NCBI RefSeq assembly: GCF_026212465.1
Contig: NC_080053.1
Coordinates: 16,408,048 to 16,472,047, forward strand
Direction: 5' to 3'
Length of the DNA: 64,000 bases
Source: Amaranthus tricolor
Lineage: Eukaryota > Streptophyta > Magnoliopsida > Caryophyllales > Amaranthaceae
Made by a program: the position numbers and the translations under genes. Shown here in pieces: positions 10,528-22,192 of the stretch (positions are counted from its first letter, which is position 1; every line of letters starts with the position of its first letter). A model generated the notes under the pieces. The model ran no database searches and was not told the origin of the DNA. It saw nothing but the letters and a program-made list of their open reading frames with translations.

Positions 10528-13500
10528 TTACAAGAAATTGGCGGAGAATCGAGTAACAAGTTGAGCACCCACACCTTTTTGAATACAAAAGGCTAATTTG
10601 TTAAAAATGTATGCCCTAGACTTAGTGGTATTTGAGTAGCTTATAGCAACCGATGCAATCCTTGATAGCATGTCGAGGGCGTCCTGACCTAGCTCTCCAA
10701 AAGTGGAGAAAGAAAAAGGGATGAATTTGTAGCCGTTCTCCTAGCATTTAGTCGTGTATTTTTTCCTCTTTCTTTGTGAAGCATTGGCTAAAGAAACTCC
10801 TAGGGCCCATGGAGGAGACTCCTGTGCCAGCAAAGGGCGAAGCTCCTGTTACATCCACACATGCATCTTTACCATGAACTAGAGGTGATCAAACACAGGG
10901 CCAGGCCGGGTTCGAGCCAGACCGAGAGGCAAAAATCTGCCCATTAATGCGGGCCGGGCCGGGCCGAAGTGCGGGCCAAAAAGTTCCTGCCCAAACCCGT
11001 ACTATGCGGGCTTGCGGGCCTATGTTATATATTATTTGTATATAATTAAAAACACAAATTACAAATAATTAAAATAAATAAATACAATTGTTGCATATTA
11101 TACATAATTTAAAACACAAATTACAAATAATTGAAATAAACAAATAATTGTTACATATTACATATTATACAAATTACAATTAATTGGTTGTGCTTATGAT
11201 ATAATTCATATGATATGGCCATATGGGAAAATAAGCTTAATATTAGATGCTCAATGCTCAAAAGAGTAGTGCGGCTAAGAATTATGTGCCGAGAATTATG
11301 TAGGTGCAATATTAGATGTTGAGCTTAATATTCCTAGTGGGGTATTTTTTTATTGTTGACTTGCAAAGAAGAGAACAAATCATGAACACACACTTTTTCG
11401 GGCCGGGCCGGGCCGGCCCGGCGGCCAAACACCAAATCCCAAACCCGTCCCAAAAAAATCGGGCCACTTATTTTCTACCCAAACCCGCCCATCGGGCCAT
11501 ATTTTGGTACCCAATCCCTCACTTTTTAGGGCCAGGTCGGACCGGGCTGGCGGGCCGGGCCGCCCATGATGACCTCTACCATGAACCCAGTTAAACACTA
11601 TGAGATCCCATAGCTTAAGATCTTTACCCGTCTCCGAAGAGAACCCTATCAACGCCTCCTTACGAACCGAGATCCCAGCTATGCAACAGATATCTAGAAT
11701 CATGTCTCGAACCAAATTATGTCGAGACTTCACACCAATATCATTGGAGCAATGAGCTGCGTGATCCCGCCATATATCCATCCTGGTAGTGTTGCAGCTA
11801 GGGAATAGACTACCTTCGGCGAACAAGAGAATGGTGAGCCGATAACATAAAATCGATCGATACTGTCGAGGATTCATTTTCTGTCCCAGGCCATCGATAG
11901 AAATACTTAACAGAAAATCGTGTGCATGTGATTCCCGGGTAGAACAAAGGACGGCGATTTGTCTTGGTGTGAGTATGTAGCTAGGCACAAGGCTATTCTC
12001 AACAACATTAAAATAAGCCCCTGCCAACTTTTTCATCATATGGGGGGCAGCAGATTCATCATTGAGAGAAACTGCATTTGCTGCCACAAAGAGCGCAGAA
12101 GACGCTAAGTGCCCGTTCGAAAGCTAGTCCCAGAGAAGGAAGATCACTTTGAGCCAAGATGCTAGCTTGGAGCAAACTGGATAGTGAGGGTGGCTAACCT
12201 CCATTGCCAATCTTCATACCTTGGCCCCGAGGCCATAACTATCTTCTCTGGGGAATCGCGCAAAGCAAGATCAAACTGAACATATGCATCCCCAAACGAA
12301 TCAGGAGGGAAAGTCCTCAGCGCATTAAATAACCTCCCAACCCCTGCACAATACTGAAGAAGAAGGAGCTCATATTGGGGGTCACGTAGTTTGCTAACAG
12401 CTGCCATGAGCTCAATGGTTTTAGAAACCCTCTTTATGGAGAAACCACGAAAAAAGCTCTGATCAATGCTCACAGGCCCACCAAGGAGTTTCACCCTCGC
12501 ATGAGGACGAGATATGTTAGAGCGGAAGACTCCGGATTCTCTACTCCTAGGATCCTCCCTAGGTTAGAAGAGTTCAGTCTTATCCACATTGAGGAACAAA
12601 CTGCGAGATGGCTCATCCTCCTATAGAATGTGTAAGGACCATCATCAAGGTACCAAGCCTGAAGGTTTAGCTTACAAGATTTATGGATTTTCAAGACTAA
12701 AGGGTACAGAATAAGGGCAAAAAGCAAAGGGCCTAAGGGATCACCTTGTTGAACACCTTGGCCAGACCAAAGAGTTGAGTCACCAGAATATAATCTAGCA
12801 GGTTGGGAGTAGCAAAATTTCACCTAAGGAGCAAGGGAGGGGCATTGAATCTTTGTTTCAGACATCATGACAATCCTATCAGCAAGATTAAAAGCATTCT
12901 GAAAATCCACCAAAAGCATAGAGAGGCCGATATCATCACACTTCCATTCAACAAGCCTGTTAACCGAATGAAGGATAGCCTCATCGCCCCTGTGTGTGCC
13001 TACTCCAAACTGAAAATCTTCAAAGCAGGTATTCATGGTTTTCCCAACAACAGAAGCAATAACCTTAAACACTAGCGATAAAGCTCATAAGTACGCTAAA
13101 GCACTTCCCACCAAGAAGCAAGTTGACCACCTTAGTGATAGAGCACAACGAGCTATCAGCAATTGCTATAGCAGCACCTCCTAGCATATCCACAAGATGT
13201 TGTGCTCTCAGACCATCCCTGCCGCAAGAAGTTCCTTTAGGGAAGCTATGAATCCTACCGAACACCTCATCTTTAGTCACACTAAGAGTTTCTTCATAAC
13301 ATGGGACAGAGGGTAAAACCGGAGGGGTTACAATAGGGTGCTTAGATTCTAGAGATTGAAGGGTTACCGAGGAATAAGGTGCAACACAAGACGAAGATAG
13401 AACCTTTTTGGCAGCTGGTAAAATGTCCATCTCCAAGCTTACGCTTGCATTGATACAAATTGGAATCTACAAGGTTAAAAACCTTCATAGCACTAGCACT

Positions 13501-14232
13501 TGAGAGAGGTACTTCTGCCAAACGATCCAAAACCAAACATAGCCTGTTACTAGGATCCTGCCATCTAGAAACAGCACTTGAAACACTATCAAATTGGCAG
13601 CGCTCCCTCATGCCTGACCTCTGTTCACCTTTATTCTTCGGCAAAAAGGTGCCCAAAACACAATAAGGCAAGATAAGCAGTTATACCCAAGCTGAAATGT
13701 CCTTAGGACATGCCAAAACCGCATCCAGGGTCTTAAGGAAAACCCAAGCACACCCCAGGCACAGTTTAGGAGGAATACTTTTTACAGTTTGAAGCGGTTT
13801 CGAAAGAACACGCCCGAGAAGATCAACATCAAAACTAGAGCAAGAATATCCAGCAAAAGAACCCAAGGGGGGAGCCTCGTAAGCCTCACTAGAAACACAA
13901 GCAGAGGCCAAAGGGTGGGGGATACCAAGGATCGCATCATTAACCGAGGTAGGGACAAAAATCCCGTGCCATTAGAATGCCTACAATTCTTACTAAGGGA
14001 GGGAGTACGCAAAAACACCCCACAATACCTACTTTTTTAAGAGTTGCATCTACGGAAGAGAACAAGCTAGAATCACTATCAATTTTATCCTTAAAATGAC
14101 CTTAGACTCATCTGAGCTAAAATGACGAATCCCTAAATGATCAATGAAGTACTTCCTAGTGAGCCCTTTCCCACCACCAGTGTTACAGCCATCACGTCCC
14201 CTAAATGGGCACGAAATCCTAACAACAGCCAT
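10528..14232 (-). pseudogene. Reverse transcriptase (YLDDG lineage) with N-terminal finger and C-terminal nuclease-like region
   Basis: The start at 14232 gives MAVVRISCPFRGRDG...LTRKYFIDHLGIRHF, a possible C2H2-like finger. Next are a conserved spacer (CLGCAWVFLKTLDAVL, 13681-13911) and an RT region: RDGLRAQHLVDMLGG (13065-13436), FQFGVGTHRGDEAILHS and LLVDFQNAFN (12824-13072), GVQQGDPLGPLLFALIL and the catalytic YLDDG (12641-12652). A thumb-like segment (VKLLGG...LQYCAGVGRLFNALR) follows. The last part has a GDHAAHCS-type motif as DHAAHCSNDIGVKSRHNLVRD, then a hAT insertion, then ACVDVTGASPF and a terminal GVGAQLVTRFSANFL with stop at 10528-10530. I recognise it as a family common in plant genomes under generic RT names. 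It is split by several frameshifts and stops and is non-functional. RT assignment is firm; the finger and nuclease readings are inference. Confidence 0.8.
10880..11578 (+). mobile_element. Non-autonomous hAT element A with 8-bp TSD
   Basis: The 699-bp element has imperfect terminal inverted repeats (TAGAGGTGATCA at the left; TGATGACCTCTA at the right) and is flanked by the 8-bp duplication ccatgaac (10872-10879 and 11579-11586). Both subterminal zones are packed with GGGCC/GGCCC motifs; the centre is AT-rich with a repeated AAACACAAATTACAAATAATT-like segment. It has no transposase. It sits in the last domain of the RT pseudogene, whose reading resumes on both sides. Orientation is arbitrary. 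Confidence 0.93.
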
Positions 14233-14787
14233 ATATAAGCAACACACAACACGAGGCGAAGAAAGTAGGAAAAGAAACTAAGAATTAAAACACCCATAAA
14301 AAACACATCTAACAACAACCAACAGATAACAACACCTATAACACAAAACCCAAACCACACCTAACAGATAATAGCACAACAGCTAACGACCACGACCAAA
14401 GGCAAAAAAACCCACCACAAAATAATGACCCACAACCTCACTGGTAGCCCCGTAACTTACTATGTGGTTGATACTTAACCCATAACACATTCTTGGCCCG
14501 TGTACAAGAAGCCATCCCAAATAGTGGCTCTACCTAGGCTCATCGATCCCTGGCAGCCGCCACTAAGGCTTTCAGAGGCCTAACCCTCACCTGTTGCCCG
14601 TACGATATCAACGGACCTGAAAATGGATGGAACACTAATCGCAGCCGGTGGGATTCAAAATCCAGGAACACTAACCTACCGCCGGTGAGAATGGATGAAG
14701 AATACAATTTAAGCCTTCTGAGAAGTCACTTGAGATCCGAACACATCTGCACATTTTCTGTCCCATTTAGGTGAACCATAACACTCT
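14233..14787. other. Non-coding interval between RT element and LINE 1
   Basis: The first ~200 bp are A- and C-rich on the plus strand (T/G-rich on the transcribed strand). The rest is moderately GC-rich without a credible reading frame. It may be the 5' leader of the RT element on the minus strand. I see no terminal repeats, no TSD and no RNA gene in it. Confidence 0.4.
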
Positions 14788-15473
14788 ATTATTATTATTA
14801 TTATTTTATTTTTTTTTTGGCAAGTAAAGATTTTATTACCAAAAGCACACTCCCCCAAATGCTGAGATGGGGAGTAACAAAACCCACACAAGGGAAAGAC
14901 AAACAAACAAGCAATCCAAACAGAAACAACACAAAGAGACAACCAACAACAATTACACAAGAAGAATCTGTTTCTATTTATCAGAAAGCCGGACTGCAAT
15001 ATTGAAGATCACCATCCTCCCAAGTTGTTGCTCATCCATACTCTTTCCCCCAAAGATTTTGACATTTCTTTGGAACCACACATGATAGATGATCTCTGCC
15101 CAGGACATAGTAATAACAAGAGTCTTGGTATTATATTTCTTCTTACTCAACTGATTCATAATATGAACATCTTAAGCAAAGGAAGTCGGCCAATAAAAGT
15201 CACTGCAAACGAAAGCTTTAACCTTCCGAATAAACACACAGTCTCCAAACAAATGATCTATAGTCTTAGGGGCAGCATTACATAGCCTATACATAGGATC
15301 CCAAGACATCCCCCACTTCCGCTATCTATCAATAGTAGGGAGCCTATTAAGGATAGCTTGCCACATACACACTTATGGGTTTGTAACATTCGAAAAATTA
15401 ATAATTAAGACGAGCGAATTTAAAAGAATTGAAAGTACGAGAATGACCCTACATATACATATAAATAAAGAAA

Positions 15474-15524
15474 AAAAAATAATAATAATAATAAAATAAA
15501 TAAATAAATAAATATTAAATCTTT
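15474..15524 (+). repeat. (AAT)n/(AAAT)n low-complexity tract
   Basis: A-rich tri- and tetranucleotide repeats near the start of the solo LTR; no other function visible. Just downstream, 15577-15663 contains three imperfect copies of a TTTCTTCTTCCTCAAATTC unit. Confidence 0.75.
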
Positions 15525-16625
15525 CTCCTTCTCACTCATGGGAACCCAAAGGAAAATCAGTAATTTCTTTCTCTGATTTCTTCTTCCTCAAATTCTTTCT
15601 TTCTTTGATTTCTTCTTCCTCAAATTCTTTCTTTCTCTGACTTCTTCTTCCTCGTATTCTTTCTGCCTCTGAATCCTTGACTTTGATCTCGCAAGAAGAA
15701 CAACAATGGCCGTCGTCTTCCTTGTCTTCGACCTTCGAAGGAAATCACAGCCCTAACACCATAACCTTCATCTAAATTCGAAGCAACAATGTCGTTATTC
15801 ATCTGATTTCGCTCCTGATTCTTCAAGAAACGAAGTCCTTCGCTTATTTTTTTTGAAAAAGTAACGAATTAAATCTAATTAGGTATAATTTACTCGATTC
15901 CTTCTTTGATTTTCGACACATTATTTCAGCAATCTCTTTATTTTTTCTCTAATTTCGAACCACCATAAGTGTAGAAGGAGCCGAAAACTTCGTCCCTTGA
16001 CTTGAATTCTGTCGATTTGGGGAAGATTGAGTGAGTTTTGGTCTTGTTGATTGAACATCAAATCCAAGTCGAAAACAAAGTGTTGAATCTGAAATTTTCT
16101 TCGTTTCTTGCTGCTGCAAACAGAAGGTAGTTCCATTGGCATACTTTCACTTGTTTTAATTCTTAACCATGTATGAAGCCTAAATGTTGATGAATCTTGG
16201 AATGTGTATGAGTTAGTAGATGAGTCGTTAAATTGGAAATTCATGAAAAATATGATTTTAGTGAGTTATATGATGATTGATATGTGTTTATAAGAGATTG
16301 TGATTGAGGAGTTTTGGGGAAGAATTCTAAAATGAAATGTAATTTGGGTTTTATGATGTATAAATAGTAGATTGTGGAATATTGAAATAAATTTGTTGGA
16401 ATTATTTATTAGTACGTAATTTACAAAGATTAGAATATTGTTAGATGTTAGATGTTAGATGTAGAAAGATTATGGAAATTTGATGTTCTTGAATATTAGG
16501 AGACTCTTGTGAAACTACTAGTGTGGATAAATCTTGTTGTTATTAAGCGAATAGTTGGGTAAATGTAAGTGTTGGATATAACCCATTGTTATGTATGATT
16601 GGTTGTTCTTGAGAGTATCTAGGGT

Positions 16626-16809
16626 TAGGGGTGTTCAAAAATATCCGTATCTGAAAACCCGATCCGAAAACCCGCTTTCCGATTTTTAAAAGCGGATAAA
16701 TTACCCGGTTTCCAAAATTCGGATAATCCGGGTCGGGTACCCGGTTTTAAAACCGGGTATTTGGGTCGGATACGGATCGCGAATTTTGGAAACCGGGTAC
16801 CCGGTATCC

Positions 16810-16847
<38 letters not shown>

Positions 16848-18055
16848 ATAAAAACTAAAAAGAGAATTAAAAACCCTAAATCAAATTTCTACCTTGTGCC
16901 GCGCCGTGCCGCCTTCCATTCCAGTCTCTTCCATCTTCTTCCTCTGATTCGCCATTGATACTCCTTCTTCTTCCTTTCAGTTTCAATAATCTACTATCTT
17001 ACCCGCATTTCTTCCTCACCTTGTTCTTCAATCTCATTTCTACCTCAGATTTCTACAACTGAAAATGGATCTTGTTCTTGAATCTCCTTTCGGTTATCTT
17101 AAAAATTTATCTTCTAAAATTAGTCAAAATTGAAGAATCTCATTTCTACCTCAATTTTCTACAATTGAAAATGGATCTTGTTCTTCAATCTCTTTTCGGT
17201 TATCTTAAATCTATCTAAAATCAAAGTTGAAGAGTTTAATGTAACTTTTTTTTTCATTCAGGATCAATCAATTCGATTTGAGATGAAGAGTTGTGCGGCC
17301 GGTTGAAGATGTGAACTTTTAGGTACGTTTTAAAATTTTTTTTTTCCTGTTTTTTTTTTTTTTTTTTTTTTTTTTTGTTTTTGGGTTCATGGGTTCTGAA
17401 TTGAAGATTCGATTTTTTAAATTTTCCGTTCATCAGTTGAATATCTTAGAAAAGTCCATGGGTTCTTGCTTGAAATGATTTTTTTCCAATTTAAGATCTG
17501 GTTTTTTTTCCCAATTTTTTGGGTTTTCGTTTTCATTAATTTGCCTTTCATTTTAGTTTTGATTCTCATCAGATTTTCATTTTAGTTTTGCCTTTTCATT
17601 TGACTAATTTTCAATTTCTGTTCAATTTTGTGGTTCATATGAAATCTAGTAGGTTGCTATGTCATGTGTGTAAACTGCATCTTTTTGATTTTCGTTTGGC
17701 TTCTTGTTCATCTTCAAATTGGTTTCAAGTCGTAATAGTCATAATCATAACAATTATACTCTACATCTCAATCAAAACATCAAATTTATTTTAATGGCTT
17801 GATTTGCCGTCCGATATGTTTTTGCCATTAGTAGCTGCTCACTTCTTTCCTTCTTCTCTGGCTGAATTCTTTATCCCACAATTTGACAGAAACTTTCAGT
17901 TGATCATTGAAATCAAAATTAAGAAAAAAAAAAAAAAAACCGGTTACCCGGTTTAAACCGGGTCGGATCCGGAATACAATTTTAGCTATCCGGAAAACCG
18001 GGTACCCGGTTTTTCGGAACCGGGTCGACCCGGTATCCGGTTTTGAACACCCCTA
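16626..18055 (+). mobile_element. Non-autonomous hAT element B with 8-bp TSD
   Basis: The 1430-bp element has a 15-bp perfect terminal inverted repeat (TAGGGGTGTTCAAAA / TTTTGAACACCCCTA) and a perfect 8-bp duplication tctagggt (16618-16625, 18056-18063). Subterminal zones contain many palindromic CCGGGTACCCGG-like motifs. The interior (about 16860-17900) looks like a plant 5' leader and first-exon region, with pyrimidine-rich stretches and poly(T) runs at 16811-16843 and 17348-17376, but no transposase frame. It sits inside the solo LTR. Confidence 0.95.
17028..17208 (+). repeat. Tandem duplication inside hAT element B (~110-bp period)
   Basis: The block starting AATCTCATTTCTACCTCA at about 17031 recurs at about 17137 with a few differences, including the shared segment GAAAATGGATCTTGTTCTT and a following TTTCGGTTATCTTA. 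The duplication is local and internal to the hAT element. Confidence 0.85.
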
Positions 18056-21000
18056 TCTAGGGTTGTGTGGAAATTATTAGTTGAATGGATAAACTAGCTG
18101 AATCTTGCTTTTGGATAGTTTGTAAATCTTGTTTAGTTCTTAGTTTTGAGTTTAGATGAAATGGAAGTGTTTGAATTAGAATACAAGGAAATTGTGGAGA
18201 CATATAATCTTTACAAGAATATAAGCTAGAATAAAGCAAGGTTAATAATTTTGATGATATTGAGGGTTGGAGTTAGAACTTGCACAATCGCTGAAATGAG
18301 AAATATTAGAATAGAAGGTGGAACTAAGATGCATTATTAGGATGAGATGCAATGAGCTATATGAACCTAGTTGTAGAATCGTATGCTTTGTTGTGATGCT
18401 ATATTTGTTATGCTCTAGTATGCTTTGTTGTGATGCTATATTTGTTATGCTTCAGGAGGCAACATTATCGAGGAGCCCTTCTAGTGATCGCGGAGTACCA
18501 AACTTAGCCTCTTGAAGCGTTCTTTTTGGTGAGTAGTAGCAGTCCCTTAAAGGGTCTGGCCAGACTACTTTCTTGAAAATAAACTTTTTATTAAAAGTCT
18601 TTGATTTGGAAATTGTTGAGACAAATATTGTTGTGAATGCTTATGCTGATATTGAGATATGTCAATGGATCGGGCTTGCGAGCTGGTTATTGACGGAGTT
18701 GAGGAACATTGTTCCCTACTCCCTGTTTTTAAAGCGAATTGTCATTCAGATATTGACTAGCTTCAACCGAGAGTGACATAGCCTTAGAGCTATGGATGTT
18801 CCTCTCAACTAGACTCCCTGTGCGCACATAGATCTAGGGAACTGATGTTGCTTTTAAACCTATGATTTGAATTACTGTGTTTGTTGTTTTGGATTGTTAT
18901 TTCTCATTCAGTTAATCTAACCATCTGTTGTTTCCAACTTTTAGCTTGCCTACAGATTGGGACCAGTCGGGAATAACGGATTAGCGGAGGAGAATAGAGA
19001 TTCCACGGATGTAAATTGAGCTGAGCATTTAGGAATTATAGATTTGTAATATGAATTTTGGATAAATGTAAATTTGATTTGGCTGTGTTGGTTATTTCGG
19101 ACTTGTAGAGAATTGTATAATTACCCTTGCTTTAGTTAGATGTTTGTTTTGGAGATATAGCTGAGTTAGTTACGTTAAAGAGCTGATGTCCCTTTACTCA
19201 AGTTTTAGAAGTGTGATGTCTCTTTTTTTCTTGGGATATAAACCCCGTGATGACCTTGTTTACTCAGTCAACGGTAAGTCGGGTTGTTACAGGGTCGCCT
19301 TATTATTACACCAAATAGCCCTCCAAGGAACCTTAGGATATTGCCCTAATAATTTCTTGTAAGAAATTTTCCTACTAAAATGACCATGAGGAGCACAATC
19401 ATTCAGGTCTTGTAAATTCGCTACCAAATGCCTACTATCAAAGATTTTTGCAAGCATCCAAGAGGCTGTGCTAGGAACAATATAACTAAAAACATCTGAG
19501 TGTTTGAGGTAGTAGTCATTAATCCATCGAATCCAAAGCCTATCCTTCTTATGAGCAAAGGACCAAAGTTTCTTCAACATGGCAGCCTTACTCCAAAGAT
19601 CCAACCGACTCAAATTAAAACCACCAAAAGACTTCAGCAGGCAAACATGGCTCCAAACTAGATGAGGCTTAGCTTTAAAATCTCACCCACCACTCTAAAG
19701 AAACTTATTACACACAGTTTCAACCTTTTGAATAAATTTTGCAGGAAGAATAAAGATTTGAGCCCAGTAGGAATGCATATTCTGAATAACACTTCGAACA
19801 AGCTGAAGTCTATCAGCCAAAGAAAGGTTCCTAGCAGCCCAACAATTGATTGTACTCGTAATTTTCTCCACCCTAAGCAATCCTGGATACCAAGTCTCTT
19901 TGCAGATAAAGGGACCCCAAGATATCTAAACGGAAGAACACCCTTAGGTATCTGACTAGCTTGGACAAGCTTAAAACTCATAGCATCTTCAACACCAGCA
20001 ACATAGAGAGCACTCTTGCCTTTATTAACAGAAAGACCAGAAACCATATATAAATCATCCAGAACAAGATTCAAGGCATGCATAGAAGGAAGATCAGCTT
20101 TAAGAAAAACAAGAAGATCATCAGCAAATAAAAGTTTCATGACTTCTGAGCAGTTACACTTAGGATCGAACTTAATAATGTCGCTTTTCTTCTTCTTCAG
20201 ACATCTACTGAAATACTTCATAGAGAAAGCAAAAAGAAACGGAGACATGGGGTCCCCTTGACGAAGCCCCTTCTGAGCTCTGAAAGGAATACTAGGAAAA
20301 CCATTGATCAAAATAGAATACGAAACAGTAGCAACACAATTCATCACCCAATTGATAAACTGAGACGGAAAGCTCATCTCCTGCATAACACACTTAAGAA
20401 AAGGCCACTCAACAGAATCATACGCCTTCGCCATATCTACTCTAAGCATACAACGAGGACTGGCATTAGCCCAATTATAACCTCGAATAAAATCAGTAGC
20501 AAGTAAAATGTTGTCACAGATTTGTCTACCAGGAATAAAACCGGACTGAGCAGGATCAACACGATGAGCAACCACTATTTGGAGTATAGCCGTAAGAATC
20601 TTAGCATTAATTTTGTATAGCACAGAGCAACAAGAGATTGGCCGAAAATCCTTTGGCTTTGAGGCATTAGTAATCTTCGGAACAAGAGTAATAGAAGTAA
20701 TGTTTATAGGAGAATACATAGCACCATCATTAAAGAAATGCAAAATAGCCGTATAAACATCCTCCTTAATAATATCCCACGCTGATAAAAAAAAGTGTGA
20801 GCTAAAGCTATCAAGACCAGGACTCTTGGACTCATCAATAGCCCTTAGAGCATCATCAATATCAGCCTTGCTAATGGGTTTAATAAGATCTTGGGCTTAA
20901 GACATAGAAAGCTGAAGGCCAGAACACATAGCCTGAAGATCAATACCCTTAAGAGAATCAATAGCCTTCCCTAAAAGGTTTTGATAAAACTGAGTAATAG

Positions 21001-22192
21001 ATGTCCTAAGGGCTTTAGGATCTGTCGCTAAATCCCCACAATCATCAACTAACGCATCAATTCTATTTTTCTTGCATCTCTCTTAACAACACTATGGAAG
21101 AAGTGGGTGTTAAAGTCCCCCTCTTGAAGCCATGAAATCCGAGCCTTCTATCTCAAACCACCTTCCTCAATACGAAGCCACTTCCTCAACATATCAGTAG
21201 CATAAATCTCCTGATTATGAAGAGATGTAGAGAAAGAATTATGCTGAAGAGCAAGTTGAACTTGATCCAACTCAGACCTTCAATAATTGATCTTCTCCTA
21301 AAGTTTCTGGAAGTGCACCAGATGAAGATACTTCAAATTCCTCTTCACAACCTTCCATTTATGCCAAACACACTTAAGCCCATAGCCTTCACATTTATAG
21401 CTCCAAGCTTGCTGAACCAAGGATAAGAAATCAGGATGATCAAACAAATATTTGAAGTACCTAAAAGGCCTACCTCCTACACTAGACATCTGCTCAAAAG
21501 ACACTAATAATGGGCAATGATAAAAAATATGTGGGTTTAAATAGTGCATAGAAGCACTGAAATTGTGATTAATCCAATCTTCATTAATGGAACACTGATC
21601 AATCTTAGAAGCTCCCCCGTCAGAATCCACACCTTTATTATTCCACGAAAACCAATGGCCAACAGAATTAGTATGAAGCCAACCGGCAACAAAAATACAA
21701 TCCACAAAGTCCTTCATTTCATAATTAGAGACTTTTCTACCATGTCCCCGATGAGAAGCATTATAGACAGCATTAAAATCCCCTATAACAAGCTAAGGAC
21801 CCTGAGAATTACCCCTAACTGCTTCAACTCCTGCCATAAAGACCTCTTGTTAGCAATGATGTTCAACCCATAGACAAAGGTAATCCAACAGGTCTTCCCA
21901 CTATCAAGCACCTTCACTTTACAATGAATAAACTGCATATGATCACACTCAACAGTCAAACAAAATCTAGACTCATCCCAACCCACCATAATTCTAACCT
22001 TATGCCAATAAGACGAATTATCAACCCATCTCCAAGAGGGAGCAATAAGCTTCTGAGATTGAGCTATATGCTCTTTCTTAACTCTAGTCTCAAAAATACC
22101 AGCAAGAAAAACTTTATGGGATAGCACAATCTTACCCACTTCTTTGGCCTTGAATGAAACTCCAAGGCCTCTAATGTTCTAGGCAAGAAAAT

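Larger units (their letters stand above)
10471..14790 (-). mobile_element. Non-LTR-type RT element of the plant YLDDG lineage, degraded
   Basis: The whole RT coding trace runs on the minus strand from about 14232 to 10528. It is followed by a short AT-rich 3' tail ending in (TAA)n at 10471-10497, as expected for a target-primed retroelement. The gypsy LTR abuts that tail. Upstream, 14233-14787 is non-coding sequence with no recognisable gene and may be its 5' leader. No LTRs or terminal inverted repeats were seen around it. Boundaries are approximate, especially upstream. Confidence 0.6.
15382..19291 (+). mobile_element. Solo LTR of a Ty3/gypsy element inserted in LINE 1 ORF2
   Basis: It starts TGTAACATTCG and ends GTCGGGTTGTTACA, with near-identical 5-bp flanks gggtt (15377-15381) and gggtc (19292-19296). 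LINE 1 coding sequence resumes directly outside. Removing the hAT element inside leaves ~2.47 kb, a plausible chromovirus LTR size. No PBS, polypurine tract or coding domain was seen inside, so this is a solo LTR formed by LTR-LTR recombination. A related but diverged LTR piece lies at about 55890-57442 (shared blocks around GCGGAG, CAGTCCCTTAAAGGG and the ACGGTAAGTCGG end). Confidence 0.85.

Noticed and set aside
11316..11594. 92-codon plus-strand ORF over the hAT element
   Set aside because: A chance frame through GC-rich subterminal repeats; composition is dictated by GGGCC arrays.
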